From Aptenodytes patagonicus (taxonomy: Eukaryota > Chordata > Aves > Sphenisciformes > Spheniscidae): 64,000 nucleotides of DNA. The notes below the pieces were generated by a model that saw nothing but the letters and a program-made list of their open reading frames with translations, was not told where the DNA came from and searched no databases. This document shows positions 12,301 through 23,106 of the stretch, one piece after another. The stretch's first letter is position 1, and each line of letters starts with the position of its first letter. A program made the position numbers and the translations under genes. The stretch spans positions 57,948,065-58,012,064 of the forward strand of contig NC_134952.1 of NCBI RefSeq assembly GCF_965638725.1. Reading direction: 5' to 3'.

Positions 12301-15300
12301 CTCCACGTCTGGTAGTGCCGACAGAGACATTTTCATTTTTTTTGTTTCAGTCAGCCTTGGTTTTTCAAAGTCTTCAAAATAGCTCACATTCGCCTGGTTT
12401 ATTTTACCAGGAGCCCAAGTAACTCTTCTTCTTCTCTTGGCCTTTAGAAAAAAAGTATTTACAGAAAAAGTGATACAACCAAAGCACTAAGTAGAGAGTA
12501 GATGTTGCATTAGGCTAGTTCTGTAACAAGTACCAGCAGCTAACTAGACAATGTTCTACAGTTTCTTCAAAATTAAACTACAGCATAACAGTGAAAGCAA
12601 AAGTCTCTGCAGTCTGTTCACTGCAAGGCAACATTGAATTGATACTCACTCAGAAGTTATTTTAAAAGTTACCCCTTTAAAAATAAGAAGTTACGTGAAA
12701 ATTGCCTATCAAACTTATTCTTCATTGTGAATATAACCCTATATATTTAATATTACCTTTTGCAAAGTATTTCAGAGTTAACAAATAAAATCTACAACAG
12801 GTGCTTACTTTAGCATTCTGTTTTGAGGAAAACGAGGCAGAAGTCACCAGCATCTCAGTTAAGTTTCGTATCCTATCTTCCTGTACTTTTTGAAGAGAAT
12901 TTTTTTCTTCCAACAGCTGGGCCAGTTGGTCTTTTTCCATTGCATGAATTTGAGTCTTTGAAGACACCTTCCATAAAAAGAATATTACTCAAACTGACAT
13001 TTTAAGATACACAGTTACTAATGTTTAGAAACAACCACACACATATATTCTTTTAAGTCTGGAAGAGCTGTCTTTAATCTTTAACAATGAAACTGACAGT
13101 TTAGTCTACAATTTACCTGTGGACTTAGCATTTAAAGGGCTCAAAATTCCCCAAAAACAATACAGCCTCAAATTTTTCTAAGGACAAAAAAGTACTCTTT
13201 CAAGTGTAACAGTTTAAGATGACCTTCCCACGGTGCCAGAAGCCTGAAGCTCTTTAAGAACTACGATTCAATTGTCAAATAACAGCAACCTATTCTAATA
13301 CATGTGGTCTCTTAAAATTTGAAGTACTGAAAATTTATTCTGTTGTAAGGCAACTGCATTACAGTAGCTTTTTTTTTGACAACTTTATTATAAGCTTACA
13401 ATAGAGTAATTTGAAGTTCACATGGGATTTTCCAACAAACTCTTCTGTACTTAATTAAGTACTTTCCTCACTACCTAGTATCTCAGAAGATAGCAAACAC
13501 ACTTCTAGGTGAGAGTTTATACTGCAAATTAATTCTTTTTAAAAATAAGAGGTCAGTTATTTTTTCTTAAACTTCCCATGACTAATTTTTATTTGGAAAA
13601 AAAAGCATCTTTTGATGATTTAATTCACCAAAACATGTTCAGAATTGTGATTTTCCTGTGCTTTATATTACGATGTATGCTCTAACAAGACTTGCAAGAG
13701 TGCTCCTCAGCTCCATAGATTTTTGGAGAAAGATGAACATAGGATAGACCACACTGTTTAGTGGGAAGTTACTGTTGTTCATTTTCAAAAATGTATCTTC
13801 TGCCTATACGTGACATCAGTTTTGCCAGTGATCTTACGCAGTTGCAACTTCTTGCAACTCAAACTGAAGTTAAACATCAGTAAGGGGGAAAAATATGAAT
13901 TAAGTTGGAATCTTTCAATAACTTCTTATATTGCAATTAATTATTCCTTTTGATCTGTGGCAATATTAAAGTGTGCTATAAGGCACGACAAATTTTATTT
14001 CTTAAATACATTAACCTACAGAAAGAAAGCAATTCAGTTAGTTGACCTCATTCAATGTTAGCTTTCACACAGATATGTTGACTATCACCAGTTGTTCTAA
14101 ACTTCACATCACCTTTTGAATTTTGACTCTCTCAATAGAAATGACAGATATCACTTTAAAGGAGTTTACCTACCCCTCCAAATTTAACTCGTTTTGGTTT
14201 AAAACAAAGTGTTTCCAAATAGCTATCAGTACTAAGGATAAATTAATTTTAATAAGTTTGTTACATACTTCTTCCAGCTGCTTTTTCAAATCCAGAATTT
14301 CTTTGCGATATCTCTTCAGGAGGGCATCATCATCAAGTACTTCATTGACTTTCGGAGTATTCTTCATTCTTTTGGCTGTATTGGCAAACTGGAAGAATAT
14401 TCTCTCATGGGCAACAGGTTTGATATATTTGTTCTCTAAAGACTTATTCTGTCTCATATTTCTCAACAGAATTAAAGGGACAGTTTCAGATAAGGAGCAA
14501 CATGTAATAAAGGACACGAATATTTACATTTGCTTATTTTTCATGTATTCTAAGCTTCAAAAAGGTAAGTTTTCTTTGCTAGATATTAATACCTAAAAAG
14601 TGAAGCTTAACATTTAAGCAGAAATATACCAAGTTATTTTTTATTAATAAAAAGCTCAAGAGACCACCAAAAAGCAAGACAATCCTACCTAAAAAATACA
14701 GTTCATGAATAGTTCAGTTACTGTAGGACCTGTCTAACATCTTGTGTTAGCAAAGACTTGTAGTTCTAACTGTGTTTGGAAAAGGCAAATGAGAAAACAG
14801 AGGTTATCTACTGCCTGCAAGGTGAAAGAAGGAGCTTTGCTCCAACTGCCAGAAAGCTCTACTTAGGCAACCTAGTAGAAGATGATGACTGGGAAAAGAT
14901 GCTGTGTACAAAACAGATATTCCAAGTTCCAAGTCCACAGAGGACCTTTAGAAGATTCAAGTGACTACAGGTCCAGCAGATTACATTTTCCACTCCTCCG
15001 ACCTGTCTACAATGAAGCCTTGAGTCAGAATAATGCTTGAAAACATGTGAGGAGTTTTACCTGAAGAGTACTGAGCGTTTCATCAAAAGAAACAGGAGTG
15101 ATTGTACAAATAATAACCGTCTTCGCATTTCCTCCAAGGGAGTTCTGCAGAATTCGAGTCAGCTTGCTGTCTCTGTAATTTATGAAGCTGATGAAGAAGA
15201 GGAAAGAAAAAAAATGAAGAAAGAATTAATATTTTTGTATAGAAAAAACACAGTAAATATCTTTTCTAGAAGTAATATGTTATTTGAAATAGTTACCTAT

Positions 15301-18300
15301 ATAAAATCCTTATATATAATCCTATTTTAATTTCTTAGTTTATTAGTGACTTCTCTTAAAACAAGTATACAAACACAAGTGCTTACCCGGAAGGGTCGTC
15401 ACAAAGTTTTTTGATAACTTGACCCAGAATGAACAAGCTCCGGTTTATATTGCAGCCTTCTTTCAGTCGGACACCTAAGTATCACACAGTAATTTTTATT
15501 TTATTTTTAAATTTAAAACAACATTAAGATACATTTTCAACCTGTCAAGCTTTTGTGCTAGTCATGCTCAGAGGGATTATCCAAGAGTTAAATCTCAAGT
15601 GCCACAATGCACTATGACTCAGCAGCAGCCAGTTATCAAATCCTTTATAATAGCCGAAATGCATCAAAATACGATAGTAATCTATCACAAGTAAACATTA
15701 ATCACTTCACATAGTAAGTTGCTGGGGCCATAAGATCTTTAATTTTGTTTCCTGTTTAAATTTTGCAAATGCCCTTATTTACATGTGTAGGCATACCAAA
15801 CCAGCCTTAGATACAACTTTTGGGCTAGTTATTCCTTATAAGAGAGAATATTAACTTGCGTTCTTCTCAGATCATTTTTTATGATAAAGGTATTTTCGTG
15901 CAGCTTCATGCTGTTGTTAACAATCAAACTTCCTCTTAGCTAAAGAATGAGCCACCTATGCACTCTTTACCTTTACATATGAGTCCCTACAAGCTTCTAA
16001 TGATTTCTTTACTACAGGTGAAAGTTTACTGATTCATCTCCATTCTATTAGTTCAGTGCATGACTGTTGCTGGACCTGCTATTCTAGAAAAGCCACATTT
16101 CTACCCAATTGTTTGCAATTTACAGCATTTTCAGTATTTTCCTGAGTAGATCCTGCCCTACCAATGGGAAAAGAAATTATTTATAAACAATAAGTAACAC
16201 AATAGCACATAGATCAAATAATTTCCTTTCTATCATAGTCTCTCATAAGGGTTAATTAACAGAAGTGGTCATCAGAAGAGCCTCATTTAACACTCACCTT
16301 CAGATCCTGTTTGACTAGCTCTTTCACTGCCTGCCAGATCTACCAAGTTCTGCAAATTCATTAAATATTTCACAGGTTAGTTCTGAGGAAATTTAGTTTC
16401 AGATCTTCTTAATTCTAAATCTCTGCTAAGAATTTAATGAACTAAAGTTACAGTTAGAAAAAAGCAAGGAGGTCTGTCAGCTATGGATTACTTCCAATAA
16501 TGTTACTACACACATACCAAACAATACTTTCAAGGTACATAAGGACATGGAATAAGTTTGTATGAACTCTATTAATACCACCCTGAACAGTATTTCAAAC
16601 TTGCAGTGCAATTCCCCCTACCCTCAGTAACAGAGACATAAACATAGTTTCTCAATACAGAAATGTTGACTACAGATTAAAGCCGTAGGAAGCTTCATAG
16701 AACCACAGATCATCTGGTCCAGTCTTTCATGGGAAAGCAAGCCTAGATGAGATTATCTAGCACCCTGTCCTGAATCAGCTGTATGTCTCTCCTTGCCTGT
16801 CAATGTGGGGATAAGGAAAGGAAGAAATTAAAAACCAGAGGAAAAGCCTCACTCAATCTGGTTTAAAGTCAACTAGAACTTTATAGCATCCCATAATGAT
16901 TTGCCTGAGCAAGTAGCCCTCACTTTAATTGGTTTCTGTTTTAGAAGGGCAAAATCCTGTACTAACTCCACCAAGCAGCAACAGACCAAAAAGGCCAAAA
17001 CCCCCTCTATCTCCCCCCGTTAGTAGAGGTTACTATAAAGTCAGTTGGAACAGAGACAGGGCAGACGGTGGGGGGTGGTGTTAGAAGAGTAGATCCCATA
17101 AGCTACAGTGAGAAAAAAAAGCAGGCAGTAGTTTGCTCAGATACTGCATGGGTAGTGTTTACATTCAGATCCCAGAGCTTTTTCCACATGAAGCCAGAAC
17201 AGAAAGCACTTTCCACAATGCGATTGACTTAATGCTATTCCCAATTCCGAGTAAGAATGCTCATGCAGATTTTAGCAAGCTCAAATACTTTCATATTGAT
17301 TTCATTCCTCCAGTTGATTTGGATTCTTTTCTGGGAATCAAGGAAAGGCTGGTTAGGGAAGGCTTCAGAAACCAAAACACTCCCCTAGACATCAGTGTAT
17401 TCCCCCCAGCTTGGGATGTTTCATATACTAGTAATCCACCAAACAGATACTAAGTGGGGTTACTTTTGAAAAAATCAATCTTCTGGCAATTGCAGCTGTA
17501 GATCACATGTTCTTTTAACAACAACTGAATCCGAGACTAAGAGAAGCCTTAAGGTAACCCACTTTAGAAGTTATTTCACTGGGCTTGTCAGTGGTCAGGA
17601 ACTGCATGTAGGGGTCAGGAACTTGTCAGTAGGGGAAGCTGCATTTAACAAAATGCAAGAGCACTCTGACAATAGTCCCTTAGGCTCCTGGGAAGGGCAT
17701 AACACTCCCCAATCCAGCACAAATTGTCTAGGAACTATTCCCGTGTCAGAATTCCCTTTGGTGGGAAGATATCCTCTAGATAACATCCCAGGAGTTTCCC
17801 TCTATACAGATTATCAGAAACATGATTTCTGCTTAAGAAATGTCTGGTAGAAGTTAACAACTAAGCGTGCTTGTGATGTCATTATAAAGCAACATTCTTC
17901 TCTCAAACAAGCGGTAACAGTAAATTCTCAACTTAAATGCCTATTTAATAACTTCTCCGAGTACAGCTTACCAAGTGCGATACCATCACTGCTCCATCAC
18001 AGTTTGCATTTGCAGGGTCACTTCGTTCTCTGCTTTCAATGATCTAGAAGAAGAGGATGCAATAAAGTTTTTGTCACTTCAAAAATAATAAAAACGCTCC
18101 TAATAGTGAAACAGTTTTTACCATTCTGAAGATCGTGTGAGAACGGCTGCTGTGTTCGTTCATTTTTGTTTCTCCATAATGGCGATTTTCTGTCAAAAAG
18201 CAATATTAGAATACTTCTGCTTATATTCTGATAAACTGGAGATAACAAAGTACAATTTTAAAACTCTGAAACACATTGATTTCTGAATATAATCTCAAAG

Positions 18301-21300
18301 AGATACCCCATGATTCTAGATATATCAGATTCATCAGGGCTTTTCTAAGATAGCAGCTGACATTGGCTAAACAACTTACTTTCTCCTTTTCTGATCCATT
18401 CCATAACTTGTTCTGGGGCAACCACCACCTCTTCAATCAGATCTTCTACATAGGTATTCCTCTTAAGAGCAAAAACAGTAATAGATTTTACTGAACTCTA
18501 GAACTCACTTCAATACATTAAGTTAACATTACCAGCAATTGTTATGGTATTTATTCCAGTTTGCTTCCTTCTTAAAAGGAAGCAATATCAGTTGAATGTC
18601 CTTTTACTCTGAACACAAGGAATGGGGAAGTTTAGACCTTTATCAGAACTGTAGCCTAAAGGCACAAGAATCAAATAGAGATCTAGGAAGTTTCCCAGAA
18701 ACAAAACTGGTAAGGGAAATATCCGTCTGGACATTTTCTGAGGGAATCCAGGAGTATATTTCTCAGTAAATGTTATAAAGCCATAATCATACAACTGATA
18801 AGTCTCCCTTCTTGCCAAGTTCCAAATGCATTGATCATTTAGGGTGTTGAAAGAAAAAAAACGACCCAAACCAAACCACCAATTTTTATTATTTGCTACA
18901 AAACTTAATGTAAAGAAACTGAAGATGGCATTAATATAGTTTTTTTTCCCTACTGATCATCTTACTGAATAGTTCTAGTCTGACGGTTATTCTATGATTA
19001 CTGTAGAAGAAAAGTGTATCTACTTTGTAGATGATATGAAGATAGTATTAAAGTAACTCTGTATATCTGTTGAAGACTTCTAACACATTGAGCTAGAGGC
19101 TTAATATCACATTTGTAGAAGTTTTATTAGCTAGACAACTCCCATGTATTCACTGTCAAAGTTAAATAAAATATACTCTCCTGGGAAACTTAAGGGATTA
19201 AGTCTACATTTACAAACATTTATAAAGATAAACCAGCAACAGCAAGCCCAACTTCACTGTTGTTACTCTACTACATCAAGTGTCCTTCTGGTAATTCTGA
19301 AGATAACAACTACACAATTTGACACAGAAAAGTCTTCAACTAGATGCCTCTGAAGGCTGCTTTTTTTTTTTTTAACTTCTTTTACTCCAAGCAGATACAA
19401 GACTTGCACTACGTAACATTCACTTACATTAACATCCTCACGAATTCCCAGAGGCTTCTTTTTCCTGATATCACAGAGCAAATCTGTAATGGTTTCATTG
19501 TAGATTTCCATGTAAGAAACCCTTAGCAAGAATTCTCTATCTGGAATCTAATGTTCAAATTAAAAAAAAAAGAAAAAAGAAAAAATAAGACTAATCAATG
19601 AACACCTTTTAACGCAAGTTTTCTGAACTCAGAGGTATACATGTTTGGATATTGTTCCACAAATTTCTTCCCCCTCCCCATCCTCTTTGCATGTTAGCAT
19701 CTACCAATACAGAATCATTTTTCTTCTATCCCACCTCTTTCCAGCTGCATTAATGGTATATCACTTTTAGTAGGTTATAAAAGTGAGATAACTGCCCTAC
19801 AGAAGTGTGACAATAGTCACCCCACTTAAATGCCACTTCCATATCTAATTTCCTCCTGCTTAGGCTCTTTCCTCTCTGTGTACCTAGTCTTCTCTCTGCT
19901 TGCTTAGATTTACTTTACTGCTGCTGCTGCTTCTTCTCCTGCCTCCCTGGTAGAGAATACTGGGGTGAGGAAAGGCTGCACAATGGACTCAAGGACTACA
20001 GCACCATGGAAAGTTTCCTTGGCTTTAGTTACTTTTATAGACCCCCTGATGTACTCTGCACCTCCTCAAAGGAGCAGTGACCATTTCACATAACTGATAA
20101 TGACTACCTGAAATCCTCAAGGCAGAAGCAAGTGCTCTGTATATGATGTTTTGGAAATCACTGTTTTAACTTACACCTTCTCCTTACTTCCTATTAGCAC
20201 TGAGCAATTAACCTATGATTCTTTTGAAAGCCTGAAATAAGTAAATTTAGTGTCATATTCTTCCCACTAAAAGTCTTCAATACTGTTAATTTTTCAGTTT
20301 TAAAATAGCAGAACAAACACAAAGCTTCACATTACCTTATCTACCACATTAATGAGTGAGCATCTATTTATACTTGTAATCAAGGTTTAGTATATTTGCA
20401 AGTTTAACACACCCCCCCTCAGTTTTGTACCAATTTGATTCTAACTAAAAGAGTCCCATTATCTTTCTTTTTAAGCACTCATCTTTGCAAGGCTAGCAAA
20501 GCAACTGCAACATATAGTCCAATATAAATTCGTTTTCTTCATAAGCTCCTTGACACTAAAATAAATTTTTCTGTAACAATCAGAAAGAATACCAGTCCTT
20601 TCAGTCACTTCAATTTAATGGAATTACTCACCTCACAAATAATTTTGAAAACATGTTGAATTGCCTTAGGGATAATGCCCACAGAATCTTCATTTCCCAT
20701 CATTGTGTATGTCTTCCCTGAAGCAGTCTGTCCATAAGCAAAAATTGTGCCTAGAAAGATGTATTTCATAAGTAATTAGTAAAATGTAACCATTACAAAC
20801 AGGATTTAAACACAGTTTTAAAACTTACCATTGTAACCTTGCACAGCTGACTGTATAATTGGAACAGCTACACCTTCATATAACTGCTGAGTGTTGTCAC
20901 TTGAATGAAAGACACGATCTTAAAAAAAAATTAAAATAAAGCATGTAAATCCATTGTATTGCAAGTCAAAAACAAGCTGTCATCTTACTCAGTATTGTTG
21001 ACTTCAAATCCAATAAATGGGCATCAGATTGTTTGTAGGACAATTCAACCATAAAATGTAGTTGTGACACTACTAACACAGGCTTTCTTTTTTTTTTAAA
21101 AAAAATATTAAACCCAGGACCAAGAAAGATACAATGAACAGCCAACAGACAGATCAAAAAAAACCTAAGAATGATGGACATAGTTAAACAGTCATCCCAT
21201 TTAATCCTAAAACCAGTTATGGCTAGTTTATCTATGAGGATTATAAGCCTGACAAGACAGGCTACTTGTTAAAACTCCTAGGTTGGAGCATGCTTTTATT

Positions 21301-22254
21301 GAATCTACAATTTGGGAAAAATCTTTGTAGTGGCTACATTCATATTAACCGAGTGAATCGGTAGGAAGAGACTGAAAGCAAGGCAGTTAGTTATGAGGAC
21401 CTAACATCCACACTAGGCACTTTTCAGTTGTGGGTTCCCCCACCCCTTTCTCCCTAAATGCTCTGGACTAGCCCTAGTCTAGTCCATTTGTAAATGGAAT
21501 TGTTATGAAAAGAATCCAGCTCATGTTCCAAAACCGCTCTACAGCATGAACTAGAACAGAAAAAACAACGTCTGTCAGGAAGCTGACTTCAAAAGCACAT
21601 TCCTGGTACTGACTAAAACCGAAATCCTGTGTGCCCCGCTAGTACTCTTTCAGAATTATGAAGTTAGAAAAAAAGGTTCAGGGACGTTGCAAAAAGCTAA
21701 GGTCATTGATGTTAGGATACATTCAAGTAGCACAGTAACGAAGGTCCATATAAGCATCAAAATAAAATAATCGCTTTCATATTCTTACCATAACTGAATA
21801 CTTTTGTACCATTCACTTCAGAAATGGTGTTATTTTCACTTTTCCAGTGGAGTGACACTTTATCTTCTAGAGCACTTTCTCTAAAAGAAGAGATGTTCTG
21901 TTAACTTCATTAGGTTAGGACTCCGCTCCTACAACGCGGGTCTACCCCCACCTTACCGCGAGCACCTCTCACCCCCAGGCCCCCGCCAGCCCTGTTTGTT
22001 CCGGCTCTCTCCTTCCTCCACGGGGACGGACGCCGCATTTATGCCCCCGTCTCCCCCTCTTCGTAGTGCGGTAGCGGCGCCCCCGGGGGCCCAGCAACAC
22101 CCGGGGAAGCCGAGGGACCCCGAGGCCGCGGACGGCACTACAGCCTCCCCTCAGGCCGGGGGCTCGGGTGCGGCTCTCCCGCCTAGACGGAGCCTCACCT
22201 GGCGATGAGCGGCCGCACACGCACGCAGACCGTCACGGCTCCCTCGTCCGCCAT
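318..22254 (-). CDS. CENPE: CENP-E kinesin-like motor protein, 5' part of gene (28 exons, 3' end outside window)
   Basis: CENP-E is a plus-end-directed kinesin-7 that moves and tethers chromosomes at kinetochores in mitosis. Coding exons, in gene order: 22199-22254, 21789-21880, 20829-20918, 20632-20750, 19428-19547, 18380-18461, 18122-18189, 17972-18043, 16298-16349, 15387-15474, 15061-15187, 14269-14388, 12809-12967, 12297-12441, 10936-11030, 10560-10616, 10315-10482, 8050-8124, 7673-7795, 7180-7314, 6382-6559, 5767-5921, 4412-4726, 3258-3569, 2887-3045, 1785-1994, 576-860, 318-464. They join in frame without a stop for 1268 codons. All introns are GT-AG except the one after 7180-7314. The start [16 protein letters not shown] matches the family N-terminus. 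Vertebrate CENP-E is usually over 2,000 residues, so roughly the C-terminal half lies off the left edge. Boundaries were placed by eye from splice signals and family similarity; single boundaries could be off by a few bases. Confidence 0.96.
1290..1375. repeat. Imperfect (CA/TG)n and (TA)n microsatellite
   Basis: Alternating purine-pyrimidine dinucleotides (ACACAC, GTGTGT, TATATA) in CENPE intron 26. It is simple sequence with no sign of function. Confidence 0.7.
6560..7179 (-). other. CENPE: CENPE intron 20 with GC-AG splice sites
   Basis: The exon before this intron ends ...KEKM at 7180 and the intron then begins GCAAGT on the minus strand. GC plus an otherwise perfect donor is the hallmark of the minor GC-AG class. 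The next exon resumes with [11 protein letters not shown] after an AAG acceptor, which matches the family order KEKM-xEL-xxYKQM. No GT within a few bases restores the frame. Confidence 0.8.
8666..8850. repeat. Two-copy tandem duplication in CENPE intron 17
   Basis: Two diverged units of about 92 bases lie side by side (8666-8757 and 8759-8850). Shared landmarks in order are CTTTA-AACAAGCACTC, GAGTA/CAAGTA-TTTCT-GTAGT, GAGAA and CCCAATCT/TCCAATCT, then a T/A-rich end. The copies are clearly aligned but differ at many positions, so the duplication is old. It lies inside a 2.2-kb intron (8125-10314) otherwise without recognisable features apart from a G/T-rich patch near 9500-9550. Confidence 0.7.
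10745..10800 (+). repeat. Possible CR1 LINE tail remnant
   Basis: CCATAGAATCGTAGAACCAT followed by CTTCAGAGATGACC looks like a decayed reverse-oriented CR1 3' end with its ATTCTATG repeat. It lies in CENPE intron 15. Confidence 0.4.
12297..12441 (-). other. CENPE: CENPE exon 14 with Aurora/PP1 switch motif
   Basis: This exon opens with [13 protein letters not shown] at about residues 416-428. In characterised vertebrate CENP-E the same place carries an Aurora kinase site overlapping a PP1-docking motif (RVTW), which controls motor behaviour at misaligned chromosomes. The basic run, the threonine (about 423) and the VTW core are all visible here. The rest of the exon is a low-similarity linker ending in ALPDVED before the donor. 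Confidence 0.88.
14269..22254 (-). other. CENPE: CENPE kinesin motor domain and neck (exons 1-12)
   Basis: These twelve exons encode residues 1 to about 362. Visible motor motifs are the P-loop GQTASGKT (residues 86-93, exon 20632-20750), the YMEIYNE segment (exon 19428-19547), switch I NEHSSRSH (about 197-204, exon 18122-18189) and switch II DLAGSE (about 237-242, exon 16298-16349). The microtubule-binding region with [12 protein letters not shown] lies in exon 15061-15187. The neck follows in exon 14269-14388, where KNTPKVNEV leads into a heptad-rich segment. All nucleotide-binding residues are present, so the motor should be an active ATPase. Intron phases vary here, unlike the phase-0 rod exons downstream. 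Confidence 0.95.
16690..16790 (+). repeat. Possible CR1 LINE tail remnant
   Basis: Contains CATAGAACCACAGATCATCT followed by GGTCCAGTCTTTCATGGG, which resembles the degenerate 3' end of a CR1 element read in reverse. It lies in CENPE intron 8. Only short similarity is visible. Confidence 0.35.
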
Positions 22255-22640
22255 CCCCGCGGCCGTTGGGCACGAGGCCGCCTGCGACAGGGAAGCCGCT
22301 CACTTCTCTCTCGCCCGCCCGCACCCAGGGGAGCAACACAGCGACCCAACCGCCACCGGCGTTTGAACTGCTCCCGAGGCCGCTTCCTATTGGCCCGCGC
22401 AGGGCAGACGCCACGGCGGAGCGTACCACTCGCCAACAGCTGACGGGGGGGGAGGGGGGGGCAGGGAAAGCGTAGCGAGGCATAGATGGCTGAACAGCCC
22501 ACGAGCTGTCCCGCGGCACACCCCTGTCTGTCGGGAGTCCGGCGATGGTGCCGGCCGGGGCTGCGGCGCCGTAAGAGTGGCGGCGTGCGGGGGATGGCCG
22601 CGCTCCGCGGGAGGGCGTCGGTGGGCGGTATCGTTACCGT
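21950..22640 (-). promoter_or_regulatory. CENPE: CENPE CpG-island promoter
   Basis: The sequence turns abruptly GC- and CpG-rich around the first coding exon and returns to AT-rich by about 22640. On the minus strand a CCAAT box (22389-22393, ATTGG on plus) lies about 135 bases upstream of the ATG. A CHR-like hexamer (TTTGAA on plus, 22362-22367) lies about 110 bases upstream. CCAAT plus CHR is typical of G2/M genes bound by NF-Y and the DREAM/MMB complex, which fits CENP-E timing, although the CHR reads in the opposite orientation to the usual one. No TATA box is evident. The transcription start is not determinable by eye. Confidence 0.6.
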
Positions 22641-22726
22641 GCGCTCCGTCAGTAGCTTAATAAGCTATCTACTGAACTTAAATAGTATGCTTTCACGCAT
22701 AAAAGTGACGCTGCCATGCAATTATG

Positions 22727-22732
22727 TTTATT
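22727..22732 (-). terminator. Candidate polyadenylation signal of RSPH4A
   Basis: AATAAA on the minus strand (TTTATT on plus), about 375 bases beyond the RSPH4A stop codon. It is the only canonical hexamer found between the stop and the CENPE island. If used, the transcript ends about 0.45 kb before the CENPE ATG. Confidence 0.5.
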
Positions 22733-23106
22733 TTTTTGGTTTAAGTAAAATTTATATGGGTATTGAAGTGCGGGTTAGAAAAACAACATGAACGTTTGGT
22801 GGATGGTGGTTAGGGTAGTTCAAAGCAGTATTATTTTAGGAAACGGAGGCAGACTGTGCCTGCCTGCCCTTCAAAGAAAAGGCTACTTCATTGTGTTGTC
22901 TTCCAGTGAGAGCAATGCAGCCCTCACGCCAGCGCGGGTGGGCTTGGGGGCAGGGAAGGAGGGGAAGGTAGCTGCAAAGAGCCTACAGAAAGCAAAAAAG
23001 AAGGCACGCTCCAATTGCATTTCTTTTAAGTCAACTAATTAATGACTAATTTATGAAAACACTATTCATGTTTAAACTTTTAAAATAAAAACGTTTCCCC
23101 CGTATT
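22733..23106 (-). other. RSPH4A: RSPH4A 3' untranslated region (probable)
   Basis: AT-rich stretch between the RSPH4A stop and the candidate poly(A) signal. No coding or repeat signal is seen. Confidence 0.5.

Larger units (their letters stand above)
318..12967 (-). other. CENPE: CENPE coiled-coil rod, proximal part (exons 13-28)
   Basis: Exons 13-28 encode about residues 363-1268, rich in Glu, Lys, Gln and Leu with heptad spacing, the flexible rod that separates motor from kinetochore tail. Recognisable family blocks include [13 protein letters not shown] (exon 13), [13 protein letters not shown] (exon 17) and [14 protein letters not shown] (exon 21). From exon 23 onward every exon is phase 0 at both ends, a structure that allows exon duplication without frame loss. 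Exons 24-25 and 27-28 look like repeated pairs. Nothing indicates a break. Confidence 0.93.

Noticed and set aside
14123..14596. 157-codon plus-strand open frame
   Set aside because: Antisense across CENPE exon 12; hydrophobic runs come from the complement of Lys/Glu codons.
17133..17453. 106-codon plus-strand open frame in CENPE intron 8
   Set aside because: Looks protein-like in composition, but no motif, splice partners or promoter are visible; probably chance.
21950..22790. Several overlapping frames of 60-122 codons on both strands around the CENPE start
   Set aside because: CpG-island shadows; only the 56-base first CENPE exon matches a known protein.
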